Shown: in pieces, positions 1-15,500 of the stretch
How positions within the stretch are numbered: the stretch's first letter is position 1
Layout of the letters: the number at the start of each line of letters is the position of its first letter
Source of the DNA: Hirundichthys speculiger
Taxonomy: Eukaryota; Chordata; Actinopteri; Beloniformes; Exocoetidae
Assembly: GCA_018398805.1 (NCBI GenBank)
Contig: JAGFBZ010000363.1
Span: forward strand, 1,713,986-1,777,985
Direction: 5' to 3'
Length of the DNA: 64,000 bases
The notes under the pieces: generated by a model
What the model was told of the DNA's origin: nothing
Database searches by the model: none
Seen by the model: the letters and a program-made list of their open reading frames with translations, nothing else
Made by a program: the position numbers and the translations under genes

Positions 1-560
1 TCGAGCACGGCTTGTAGGGGCTTGATGAAGCCTCAGGACCTGGAAACCTTTCGGTCATGAAGTCGGTTGAACTCCTCTGTATAGCTGAGTATTCTGGAGT
101 CAAATGTGAAGCCATCTGTCCGATAGCTAAAGCTCGTCTCAAACTGGGTCATGCAACTGGACAATAATCCCAAGCACACCAGCAAATCTACAACATACTG
201 GTGGAAAAAGAAAAGGATCAAGGCCCAGTCAAACTCTAGACTGGAAGATTAAAATGCTGTGCCAGGATCTTAATGAGAACTACATAAATACCAGCAAGCC
301 TCAGTGACTCAAAGATATGCTTTCATAAAAGGTGGACCAAAATTCCTCTGCAACAATGTGAAACACTGATACAGAAAACAACTGCTTCAAGTTAATGTTG
401 GTAAAGTTTGTTCTGCAAGTTTTGACCTTTCACCTGGCCTGTAACCTGTGTTTTACACACAATTTTATCATTCAACATTTTTTTCTTAGATATTGTTAAA
501 TGATTATGCAGTATCATACATCATGTGTTAAGCTGGATACTGTGTGGACTGTCATGGTTT
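1..560 (+). mobile_element. Decayed Tc1/mariner transposon, 3' part of transposase and flank
   Basis: The stretch around 60-260 resembles the C-terminal part of a fish Tc1-like transposase in broken frames: a 'NNPKHTSKST' type peptide from about 160 is followed by a lysine-rich stretch. The next ~130 bases look like the remaining transposase C-terminus, and the AT-rich flank to ~560 looks like the non-coding 3' part. Stops and frame changes make it inactive. The left end is outside the window and no terminal repeat is visible. The element lies in the intron upstream of the first visible shd exon. Family assignment is from remembered resemblance, not an alignment. Confidence 0.6.
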
Positions 561-3829
<3,269 letters not shown>

Positions 3830-4260
3830 CACTGATGCATACGTACTGTTTCTCCTGGTGCTACTGAAAACAATATATACTCAACATTTACTCATTTCTC
3901 CTACCGTTCCTGCATATTTTTTCATTTCCACACTACCTGCCATGCTTTCAAGAGATTAGGCTCTTTGGTGCCATGCTTCCTTCCTACCCCAATCGCAGTT
4001 AGTACACTGGCAACTCAGCAAGAGAGCTCGGTGCCTCATGAGCCTGTGAAATGGTGATGTCACTGAAATCCCTGTATTTTAATGACAAGGACTCCTGAAA
4101 ACCAGTTACCACTGAAGACAAGATTGTTTACTGAGTGCTTTTTGGTTTAAAGAGAGAGAAAAAAAAAAAAAAACTCTGGTCTTGAAATTTCTTAGGATAT
4201 TAGTATTTATGTATTATTACACAAAGATTTGTTTCCATTACTGTCAGAATAAAACACGAG
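3830..4260 (+). other. shd: shd 3' untranslated region
   Basis: Non-coding sequence follows the shd stop. A canonical AATAAA lies at 4248-4253, about 420 bases downstream. A second AATAAA near 4836 could serve a longer form. Confidence 0.55.
4248..4253 (+). promoter_or_regulatory. shd: Poly(A) signal, probably shd
   Basis: AATAAA on the plus strand, the first canonical hexamer after the shd stop. No GT-rich downstream element was tested. Confidence 0.5.
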
Positions 4261-7008
4261 ACCATTCAAGCAGACGCTCAATGGATGATTGAGGGTTTTT
4301 GAGGAGGAGGTTCAGCTTGTGCCAATAATCTAGATAGATTTTTCTTTTTTTTCCCCCTCCCTACATTATCTTTTTGTTCAATTTTATAAAAGACCAAACA
4401 AAGATGAAGGTTAGGTGTGAGTATTAAGTAGATGTAGGTGGTTGAAAAGGCATTTGAAAGCTCGCTGCAACAACAAACACTATTACCTAGGTTATTAGTT
4501 ACACTATGAACCAAACACTAAACACTCAACCCTGGCTATCTTGTGGCTTTTTTATTTTTATTTTTTTTGGGGGGGGGGGTGGTCTCTGTGTTATTCAGAG
4601 GCCTGTGAATGTTCTATGATGCTCAAGCCGTTTGCTATGCAGTGCTCTGGGTTCATCATGATGATATGTGAACAACACAAATTGACAGCTTAACTCAATA
4701 CTCCAGCAATATTAGTTTAGAGGATAATAACTACAGTATTATACTGAAAGCTTCCAGCTTTGTGATCATGATTATTAAAGAACCTTTTCTCAGTGTATTT
4801 GCTGTGTGTTTTATAAGATTTTAAATGTCAACTCAAAATAAAGGTGTTGTTCGTTTTCAGATTTGTGTATCGCATAATTTTACATTGTGTGCAATTTTTA
4901 TTTAGTTGTTTATTAAATGAGGTGGCCTCCGGGAGCTCGTTCAAGCTGGCATCCCAAGCAGTATTTTACGCTCACTTTCTCTCCTCTGCGTGGTTTATTT
5001 CAAGTACTCCATCTCGATGGTTTTTTTTTCGTCTCTCATGTGCCTTCTGATGTATCTTTCCTGCCAAACTCGCTGCTCACCCTCCAAATCCCACTTCCTC
5101 CCCAGGTTCCATGTGTGGGCTCTGATTCAGTTGAAGGGAATTTAATCGTTCCCAGTTTCTCTACGTAAGCCTAATGAGTGGGGATTGATTAGATCAGTGT
5201 TTCTCAATCCTGGTCCTCAGGTACCACGGTCCTGCATGTTTTCGGTGTTTCCCACAAGTTTCAAATGAATGGACCACCTCCTTCACTTGGCATCAAGGTC
5301 TAAACAAGTCTGTCCATGAGCCCTGAATTTGAGCCAGCTCATTATTGCCTAGATGCCAAAACCAAAATGTTATATGATAAAGAAAGAAAGGAGTGTTGAC
5401 CAGCTGAAATGGCAGACTTAGAAATGCAAAACAGCACTGGTAAAAAAAAAAAAAAAAAAAAAAAGGTGGGGGGGATATCCCTAACTTTTATGTGAGTAGT
5501 GTGCATTTATTTACTTATTTATCCCCAATGGTTTAGAGGTATTTATTAAACCTGCTAATAAGGTTGCCAAATGACAGCCAGTGAACAAAAAAAAAAACAG
5601 TTTTCTAATGAGTAACACGTTTCCACAGTGATCATCTGACATATGACTCTTCAGTTCCTGAAGTGCTACTAACATGCATGTGGGGAGACTCATTTTTGCT
5701 TCAAGAATAGCAGGATAGCGTGTCAAATTTTTTCATATACATCACTGTGCACAGGAGAAAATGTTCTGGGCCATCTCATCTGAGATTCGTTCAAACGGAA
5801 ATGTTATCAGATTAGAGACATGTCTCGTTGGTTAGACTGTCAACCACCCTGCAAATACTGTACTTCAGATGTAAAAGTATCCTGTCATATTACTGAGGCT
5901 CTGTGTTGTTATAACAACTGACTGCTGGACAACTGGATCATTTTTGCAGCCATGTGCTCTCCCATCAGCCCAGAGTATTTCCATGGAAACTGCGGTGCAG
6001 CAGCTCAGTCAGCACAAATCCAACAATCCCAGATATCCACACTGGTCGGCCTGTGTGTGAACTGGATTGTACTCTGCTTTCCAGTCCGTCAGTTTATGGC
6101 TGGGGAAGATGCCCCCAGAGAGAACTGCATCATTAAAACTATCACAGTTCTCACTCATTTCTTTTCTTTTTATTACACTTTCAGAGTTTGCAGAAGTAAG
6201 GAGCTCCATACTCAAATCACATAAATATCCTATGTAACTTATTTGTTAGCTGTCTAAAATTTGTCAGCTGAGCATTTCAGTTTTCAACATACCAGGGTTA
6301 GGGCTAGTGCGTTGTTTTGTTCTGCACTATGCAAAAGTCTGAGATAAGAGATCTGAACTTTTAAATCATTTATGCTGAGGTTTTTCTGAGAAGTTTCACA
6401 GAGGAACAGTAAAACTGATGTATGAATGACTAAACACTATATGAAAAAACGCTCTTTTAGAAGCTACTTCAAATCCCTGTTTTCACTGCAAAAGCACTTC
6501 GAGATGACATTTTCCTGAACAGCCACCACACAGTTAAATTATTAAACACAGGTGGATCGGTCGAGCTCTGAGCTCATTCCACAGCACATTGTACTCTTAG
6601 TTCACTAAACAAAACATTATGGTTGGATTGAAAAAATTCACTCCAAATTTTTGCCTGCAAGGAAAAACCAAATTCTTCCAGGCAAATTGTGGTTTGATAT
6701 AAATAGATCCTAAAAGCATCTTTTTTAAAAAAAAAAGAGGGTCTTTGTCCAAATAAAAGGTGAACATTAATTAAACAAGAGATGAAACACTTTTTTTTTA
6801 AAAATAGTAAAGACTAGAATAAAAAAGATAAGCTTAGAGTTTGTGAAACATCACTTGTGATTCACGTTACCATTTGTGACAGCAGAACTTTTTACATTTT
6901 CATGACGGAGTAATTATGCTTCGTCTGTGATCGTGTTTAAATCTCATCTGTGACCTAAAACAAGTATATCTGAGCAGAGGGTCGCAGACAGCGGTGGCCT
7001 CTTCTCAG
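4261..7008. other. Intergenic DNA with simple repeats and a possible hAT-like end
   Basis: No gene is firmly supported here. There is a G run near 4569-4580 and a poly(A) tract near 5442-5464. A 'CAGTGTTTCTCAA' sequence from 5192 resembles the end of a common fish hAT-like repeat. A 61-base segment at 5106-5166 is flanked by CCCCAG and GTAAGC and could be an exon of the unrecognised gene just downstream, but it has no independent support. Confidence 0.4.
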
Positions 7009-7355
7009 AGCCGCCAGCTCGTCCAGCCAAAGAGAACGCAGGTTAATGAGAGATCCACGTGCACCCTTGGCATCTGTACACACAAAGCTATTTTCCAGTA
7101 AACCTCTTTACATCCTACTCCATTTCTCCATCACAAGTTGTCATTGTTTCCTGTTTTATTGTTGTACTTGTTGCTTTTTTTTTTTCCTTCCTAGCTCCAG
7201 AGAAGGACCACTCCAACTTTGAAGAAGAAATGTTCAGTGAGCTGGCCCATTTCCTGAGCAACGAGAAGCTCCGTAGCCAGCTGGAGACTTGTTTACTTGT
7301 CCAGTCTGAAAGAGAGAAAAGTCCCGCTGGAGGAATACGACCCAGACCTTGTTAG
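7009..7355 (+). CDS. Possible 3' end of an unrecognised small gene (two exons)
   Basis: Two exon-like blocks join in phase 1. The first, 7009-7041, follows CTTCTCAG and ends at a weak GTTAAT donor. The second, 7195-7355, follows a long pyrimidine tract and CTAG, and ends with TAG at 7353-7355. The joined peptide is proline-rich (PPARPAKENA), then acidic and probably helical (NFEEEMFSELAHFLSNEK, then LRSQLETCL). A canonical AATAAA follows 500 bases downstream. I do not recognise the protein. It sits between shd and the cytokine receptor, all on the same strand. It could be the end of a gene whose 5' exons lie between 4300 and 7000, or a chance open stretch. Confidence 0.35.
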
Positions 7356-7851
7356 CTCCTTCTGTCAGCCCTTCTCCTCAGTTACAAGAACTCAGTTTGC
7401 CTCTGCCTTGCAAATGTAGTTTAAAGTAGGATGACGGCATCCATCAGGTCCCTGTAGACGTGTTGATTGATCTCAGTCTCCTCACCTAGAGTGTAATTTA
7501 GTTCTAGATAATTTCCATAAAGTGTTGTAATCAAGGTTTAATGTTTTCTCTGCTACATCGTATCCACGAGTCAAACAGCATCCTGTTTTTATCCTTTTAA
7601 TTGCTGCATTGGGCTCACTGCACCAAACAGGAAAAAGAGTCAACTTTTCTACTACTTCTGCTGCTGTTAACTACTTTTGATTCCTGTTGACATCCCTCAA
7701 AAACACCTGACATATCTGCGTGTATGTTTAATACCCATCCTTAAAACCAACTGCACCACAATGGATGTGACTACATCATTTATATAGTACAAGTCATATC
7801 ATGACCTTTGATTTGGCAACACCTGACTTCAGTGAACTTGAAATGAAGTGC

Positions 7852-7857
7852 AATAAA
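7852..7857 (+). promoter_or_regulatory. Poly(A) signal downstream of the unrecognised exons
   Basis: AATAAA in plus orientation, about 500 bases after the TAG at 7355 and about 450 bases before the receptor's first exon. It supports a transcript ending here. Confidence 0.4.
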
Positions 7858-8159
7858 TAATTTACGCTGAGAAAATCCCTTTTGTCCCTTATCTGATATT
7901 AAATACAGAAACTAATTTTCATAATTAGAATTATTAATTGCAGTTCCTTTTTGTGGCTGATATTGTTGGAAGTGGGCGCAGTGAGTCAGCTTTTGAGTGA
8001 ATGTTGAATCATCATAAAACCATTAAGGAGCCACCAGGAGAAAAAAACAGTCGCGGCTGGATTTATTAACTTTTTTTTTTAATTAACGCATTCACTTCCG
8101 ATTTCTGGCGTCACAGAAAGTGAAACCCCCTTTTTCCTCGCTTTGGCTCAATAAAAGTG

Positions 8160-8317
8160 GAGTTAAATACAGATGTCGGAGCTTCTAAGAGTTCCGGTCG
8201 CGCGGGCACCCAGCGGAGTGGTACAGATGTGCGCGTCACGCGCCGACAGGCTGCAGATGTTGCGTAAACGCCGCGCCAGAGCTCAGTAGCGCTCCGTGCC
8301 AGATCCAGCGCGCTCCG
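8160..8317 (+). promoter_or_regulatory. CpG-rich promoter and non-coding first exon of the cytokine receptor gene
   Basis: This is an isolated GC- and CpG-rich block in AT-rich surroundings. It ends in a strong splice donor (CTCCG then GTAAGT, exon end at 8317). The next exon, from 9503, carries the start codon. The transcription start cannot be fixed from sequence, so the left edge is approximate. I see no clear TATA box. Confidence 0.6.
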
Positions 8318-9530
8318 GTAAGTGGACTTCTTGTGTTCTGACTCACACGGGATTTGTTGTCAGTGAGTGTCCGTTTGGAGATGGTTTTTGGAGCAGTCTA
8401 ACTTGAAATGTCCGGATTTATAGCTCAGTTGTTAAACTGTGAAGTTGAAAAGTTAGTTAATGAGCAGGCAAATAGTGGCACGGCTGTTTCTTCCTGTAAC
8501 ACCTACGGTGGTAGTTGGTGCAAATGAATGTGATTTACAATGCAAGTTTTAAGGAGTTTAATTTGTAGTTGAACAAAAAAGTAAAAAAAAAAAAAAAAAA
8601 GTTAATTCAGAATAGTTGAGCTTTCTTAAAACAACTTAAAGCTTGATTTGCTAACAGGAGAAAACAGGAGTCACCATGAATTAATAATTCAAAATGCACA
8701 TCTGTAGTTTGATCATTAAACCGGCTCCGTCTATATAAAATGAAACAATACATAACAACTGTACATATTGTGATCTAATCATCATATCAAAAGATAGGCA
8801 AATTAACAAATGTGTTTGGCACATGCATAGATTGTTTTCATGTGGTAAAACATGAGGTTGAGAAATTAAAAATTTCAACCATTGTCTTCTCCAGGAGGCA
8901 GAGAACAGGGGTTATTAGAATATTTGACTCTCCAGTGGCAGTTAAATACACCTAGACTGGGAAAGGAGAAGCTATACATGAGGGGGCTATTGTAACAAGT
9001 CATAAACCATTTAATTTCTTTCCTTAAAGCTTCTTAAATAAATGTTCCAGAGATGAAACAACCCTGGGTCTATTATTGAATTATAAGGACATGAACTTTT
9101 ATAGGGACCAAATGAGGGAATTAAAGAAGTTTTGTGTGAACATGGAAGATGTCGTTGCAGCAAAATGGCATTAATGTTTGCAATTTAGGCAGCTGACCAA
9201 CATCAAATTGCATTTTTATTTGATGTGTGCATCATTAAATCAGTAAGTGATTTCACAAGTTCATTCTGAATTTAAATGGAAGAGGTATTCTGTAGCTGCT
9301 TTGTTTTTTTGTTTTTGTTTTTTTTACTGTAGAATCAGTTAAAATGTAATCTTTACACACTATCAATGCAATATTTAAGGAGACTGTAAGAACTTTGACT
9401 TGAGACTTAAATCAATTGAAACATTGCAGTGAATCTTTTTTTATTCAGAAAAATATTTTGGAGACCTTGAAATGTTCATCAGATTTTTCCAACCATTTAC
9501 AGTTGAGCGTGCAGTGTCTTTGTTGGTGCA

Positions 9531-9548
9531 ATGGGAGAATGTGGCTGA
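9531..9548 (+). promoter_or_regulatory. Short upstream ORF in the receptor 5' leader
   Basis: An ATG at 9531 opens five codons (M-G-E-C-G) and stops at TGA 9546-9548, 15 bases before the main ATG at 9564. It lies in the second exon (acceptor CAG at 9500-9502). If translated it could lower initiation at the main start. This is inferred from position only. Confidence 0.5.
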
Positions 9549-9563
9549 GAGTCGTGGGTGTTC

Positions 9564-12500
9564 ATGGAGCTGAATCCAGCTGTGGTGTGGACCGGCCTGC
9601 TGCTGGCTGGACTCGCTCTGGGTAACATCCAACACCTTTTTGGTCCAAAGCATGTTAATGAGGGATCAGTTGTTGACACTTGCATATTAGTGGTTCAAGG
9701 GTACAAACCATCAATGAAACAGGAAGATAATTTATTTTAATTAAATCAGGTCACTGTGCTGCAATTTACCACCATAGTTAAACTACAGCACACTTCCACT
9801 GTTTTAGATGCATCATAAAGACTTACTACATACATCCAGCCAAATTAATTCTATAATTGTGCTCCAGTCAGTAAAAGACAAAAGCGCACAAGATTTTAAA
9901 AGTGCCAAAAGTGTTACTGTGAAGGTTCCATCTGAAGGAGGACTGCAACACTGCTGAAACACAATCACACAAACTATGTTACACGTATGGTCATGTTGAT
10001 CACTCCTATATTCCCTGAAGCAAACTGAACAACTGAGCTACCTAACTTGCTTTATCTTGTCTGAGCTTGGTTTTTTTGAGCTTTTTGATGAAGCTTGTGC
10101 TTATCAGTGCTTATCAAATATTTGGCTGCAGAAATCATACATGTTCTGTGTAATTGTTTTGGTCACATCGGTTATGTTGGATTGAAAAGTTGCAATCTAG
10201 TGTTGTCATACAGAAACTCCTGGCTCAAATCACTGTCTATTCTTGTTCTTATCCCACCTGCTCCTCTATTTCTGGAGTTATTCTGTAGTTATTCATTGTA
10301 GTAAAGTTAAAACACCTCTTCATTAAACATTTGTTTCATCATGCAGTTAAGTAATACTTTTCTCCTTCTCCAGTTCAGCCATCGCCCTCCTCCGTTACAA
10401 CCTCTGAGACCTTCCCTCGCCCCCCGACGTTGATTGACTGTGTATTCAGAATCCAAAGTAACGTCACTTGCCGTTGGGATCCTGGTGACACGCCGGCAAC
10501 AAGCTACACTTTGCAGGTTCAAAGGAAGCCTAGGTGAGATGAAAGTGTCTTTTCCAACAGAGAGGAATAATTTTTACAAAAAAAAAATCAAGAATAATAA
10601 TTTGATTCAGTCCTTCATAAGTTCATTTTTCAGAAATATTCATCTCCTAAATAAAGAAATATTGATAATTGACAATTTAAAGAAGGAAAGAATATAAAAA
10701 AAAGATTAGACTTAGACTTAGACTTAGACTTAGAGTTTCTTTATTGTCATTGCACAAAAAAACACACGGCAGTGAGGTTTTTCGTCAACGAGAGGATTAT
10801 CTAACCATCTAAAGGTCTGTCAGAGAGATCAGAAATACTCTTTGAATTTTAGAGACTATCAAACAAATCAGCTGGTAACTGAGGGTTATAGAAAGTGATT
10901 TCATATCATCTAATTATATGAAACAAGCAAACTATGTATCGATTAACCCATGAAAATGCTGCAATCATAAATTAAGTTTTTAATGAATGAATAGAGGATT
11001 TGGAGAGCAAAAATGAGACTTCATGACTTCAGACTTCATGCAAGGCTGGTAATTTGAAATAAATGCGAATCTGCATAGAAACATTCCCATGGCAGACAGG
11101 TAAGTGTGGATGAATGACAGCACAAAAAGAAAAGCAAGCTCCTTAAGAAAGTTAAGGTAAAAAAAAAAATACGGCTAAGTGGGAGGCTGCCAGTAGAGTC
11201 TGAAGGATTTTAGTAGAAGACTTCGCATTGAATGTGAGAGAATGTAAAAATATAAGTTTAACTTTTGTTTTGGCCTTGGCACTGGCAGCTTTGCTTTCAC
11301 CAACTTTTCTTATATGAGTCATGCACTGTCATGTTGGTTTTATCTTCTATCACGCTCACACACCAGATTTTGTCACCCATAATTGTGTGTGTGTTTTCTT
11401 GCATTGTTTCTTTTCTGTCTGTTGTATACAGACTTTCATGGTTGCTTGTTGTTTTAAAGTTTAGTTCACTTTAAAGCATCAATTCTCAAGGCACTTTACA
11501 GAAAAAACAAGTTCCGTATGGTCATTAATACACTAAGAAACAAAAAAACCCAAACAAAGCAGCCTAGCTAAGGAAGGATTGTATCAAATCTTCGCTTTGA
11601 TGCAGTCCTCCATCCTGAGCAAGGATGAGGAAACACTGGAGAAGAAAAATCATAGCTAAAAAGAGGAAGAAAAACCTCCAGCAGAACCAGGAAGGACAGC
11701 CACCTGCCTCGAAGGGATGGTGGTCTGAGGTGACAGAAAAGAGGCCAACGGCACAGAGAATTTACTCCATGGACAACAATGTTAAACTGAAATAATAATG
11801 ACTTATACATACAAGAAAAGTGTAAAGAGCCCAGTGCAGTGGAGCAGCTGATCTAGGCCTATAGCAGCATAAATAAAGGGATGGTTCAGGGCTCACAAGC
11901 CAGTAAGACTGTAAGCTTTATCAAAATGGAAAGTTTTAAGACTAATGCTCAAGGTTGAGAGGGCATCTGTGACCTAAAAAACTAGCTGGTAGCTGTTTCC
12001 ACAAGAGGTTATCCAGGTAACTGGAGGCTCTGCCTCATATTCTCCTTTTGGAAACTCTGTTGGGGTGATATTGAGCTAGGAGGTCTTTAAGGTAAGAAGG
12101 AGCTAGGCATTTAAAGGCTTTATATGTAAGAGGAATTTAAATTTTCCTGTGTTTAACAGGAAGCCAATGAAAGGAAGCTAAGCTTGGAGGAATTTGATCT
12201 CATGGTATTCCTCATCAGAACCCTTGGATCAGCTAGATGGAGTTCAGAGACTTTTTAGGACAATCATACTGACAAGAAATTGCTGTAGTCCAATTCTGAA
12301 GTAACAAAGGCATGGATTTTTTTTTTTTTTTTTTTTTTTGCAGCACTCTGAGATTTAACTTATTTTTACTATTTTATAAAGGTGAACGAAAGCAATCTAG
12401 AAACTTGTGTTATGAGTAATTTAAAAGACAAATCCTGGTCAAAAAAATAATTCCAGTCTTATCTCAGCTGTCATCCAGGTCTTTATATCATTAGGACATG

Positions 12501-15500
12501 TTTGTAATCCAGCTAGTTTAATGGTCCCACCTGGTTTCATGTATAAGTAAAGATGAGCATCACCTGCATACCAGCAGAGGTTTGTGCCATTCTGCCCGAT
12601 AATAGTACCTAATGGAAGCATGTTTATATAAAAGTACTGGTCCAAGTACAGAACCTTGTGGAACACCATGACCTAGTCTTCTGTGTGAGGAAGACTCCTC
12701 ATTCACATGAACAAACTGGAATCCCTCAGATAAACATGCCTTAAAGCAAGTTAATGTGGTTACTTGAATATTAACGCCTCTGTAATACAATATTGTCATC
12801 AAATGCAGCATTGAGATCAAACAGGACAAGTATCGACACGAGTCTACTGTCAAGGCCATGAGGAGATCACTGGTAACTTCCCGTTGACAAAGATAAACTG
12901 ATTACATCGAACACTGAAGTAATAATTTGGGGAAAAACCTCTCACAAAACCATGTTGGATGGTTTAGATAAAGCTAAAATTACTGCCAGCTCAGAGAGCT
13001 CAATAGGACAGAAAGTGTTCTTCTACCCACTGCTGACATTACCTTCAACTGTTCTGATGGTTTTTGTGAGTTTCAGGTGAATTCCACTAGATAACTGCTG
13101 ATTAATGTGCTTTAACCAGGCTGTGAAATGCTGAGTGGCAGTTGGGAGGGCAAGAAAAAGGCAGTCTGCAAAAGGAATATATTTATTTTAACCTGCCTGG
13201 TTCTTATACCACAAGAAAAGAGAAATTAGTGAAAGGGAGCTTATAGACAAGGATCAAAATGAAGTAAAACCCAAATAATAAAAAGAGGAACTTCGTATAT
13301 TAATTGGCTGTGTCACTCTGTTTATCAGGAATCCTACAAAAGAACTTTCTTTTGTTTTTCTTTACCATGTCTTTCCTGTCTCACCTGCCTGGCTGTCATA
13401 ATATTGGATGCATACAGTAAATGTGACAAAAGAAACAAAAATGTATCAGAAAACTTTCTCAATCTCTGTATAAAGCAGCCCAGATGGCTTTATTGTCTGC
13501 CTTAGAAAGGCAAATGAACACATTTTCCAAGCTGATTCAACTTTTTGTGACAGAAGTAAATTGTCACAGACACCTGAATGCAGCATTTGGCTACTGCTGA
13601 GGTGGAACTGTCAGTTATCATTATTTCCATCATGTTTTCTGTCTTTTTTCCACACCAGTCAGTTGTTTTGATTGGCTTTATCACACTGATTTCCTTCTTA
13701 CCTAACAGAACTTAAAAGCAAGTTTTCAAACCCAAAGCGGTTTTGGCTTGTTTTCCCCTGTCTCATTGTAGCAAGCAGCTGTTTACAGCAAAAAACCTCT
13801 AAAAATCTGCATTCACTGAAGCACATATAACAGAAGATGTAGACTTATTCACGGGATAGTGAAGTCAGACTTTTCCCTCAGGAGTTTAAGGGTTTATATT
13901 CCCAAAGGGTAGCTCCATACCTGCTGATTACCGCTTCAGTCATGTTTGCAGATTTGGTTTAGTTTGCTTCCAAGTGAGATCTTTTTTTTCATGGTTCATC
14001 TCTGTCACCAGTTCACAGTCAGGATAGTCTCCAGCATCCTTTGACCCTGAACAAGAAAAGGCAGGTATAGCTAATTCTTAAAAGAAAATAGCTGTTTGAA
14101 TTTCACCTTTGAAATACGTGAAAGACAGCCGGAGGGCTTCTGTAGAGAGGACTTTGTGATGTTGTCTCCATGTAGCATGATGTTTGTATGATATGGAATG
14201 CTCTGTCTGGTTTTGGTGAGCAGTGTTTTTTTTTTTTTTTTGTGGTTTCCCTCTGAATTGCATATTGTGTGCATTATAGACTACCATTGTCTCAAAAGCC
14301 AACTTTCCTTCAGCTCAAGGTGCCTCTTTAGAAATCTAGCGTGATGCAAGTTCTTTATCTTTGGAGTGAATCAGAGAATTCAGTTACAACAGTACAACAT
14401 CGGTTTTGTAATCTACAGTCTCTGTTGAAGATAAGGGATTTATCCAACCAAATTGGATCGGTTAAGTGTTTGTGCTGTAATGGCAAACTGTCATGCTTTT
14501 GCAGTTTTAAGCTAATTTTACTTCTTGATAGTAATTTGGCATCCATTATAGATTTTAGAGTTTGCTATCAGCTTGAATCTCACATCCGTGTGAAGCTTTG
14601 ATGACAGGTTTGATGTCATCAAATTCTTCGCAAAAAGAATTCCAATGTGCCTGGACTGAATGTACATGTACAAATGGCAAATAAAAGTTCTTGAAACTCT
14701 TGAAACTCTTGTGAGTTCAACAGTTTCTATTTCCTGTTTTTCTAAGGGGAAATACCGTCTGATCTTTTTTTCAGTCCCCCGTGTTATTTCCAATGTATAG
14801 TAGTTGTTGTGAAATATATCAAAATGATGTATATTAGTTTACCAATAACTAGTGAATTCTGGTGAGGCAATTGTACAACACTTAAAGCACTTGACTGAAC
14901 AATCGGACAGAGGGTGCAAGTGGATTTAATCTCCATTTGTATACAAGCAGAGATGGTCAGGTACTCGAAAAAGGGCGTAAAAGACAACCGTTATCAGCAC
15001 TAGACAATTAATCAAAGGAAAAGCAGTCATTTTAACCACTTTGTTATAAGTACCTTTGAGCCTTGAGCTAAATTTTCTCAACCAGCCTCAGAAAGTCATG
15101 CCATGGCGCCTGAGCAATATCCCACATGGATTAGATATTCTACATTACACACTGAGTATCTAATGTAGAGTAACAGTAACAGTTACTGTTGAGTAACAGC
15201 AGTATTTCAGAGAAAAATAACCAGATATTTCTTCATCATCTGTCCTGTGATGTGTATTTGTGAACCAGGGTACATGGGTTTTCTTGGGTCTTCTTAGTAG
15301 TAATGACATGGTTTATCACCTGTTTGTATCTTAAGCTCTTGCTCTGTCTGTGTGTTTCTGGGGGGATAAGTTGGATAAAGTACTCAGCGACAGACACTTC
15401 TCTGAAGACATTCACCTGCAGCACACCTGGAACCAGCTGCACTGTAGGAATTGGCCACTCAACTGTGAGGATCGACTTTTGCATCAGTGTCATAGCACAC

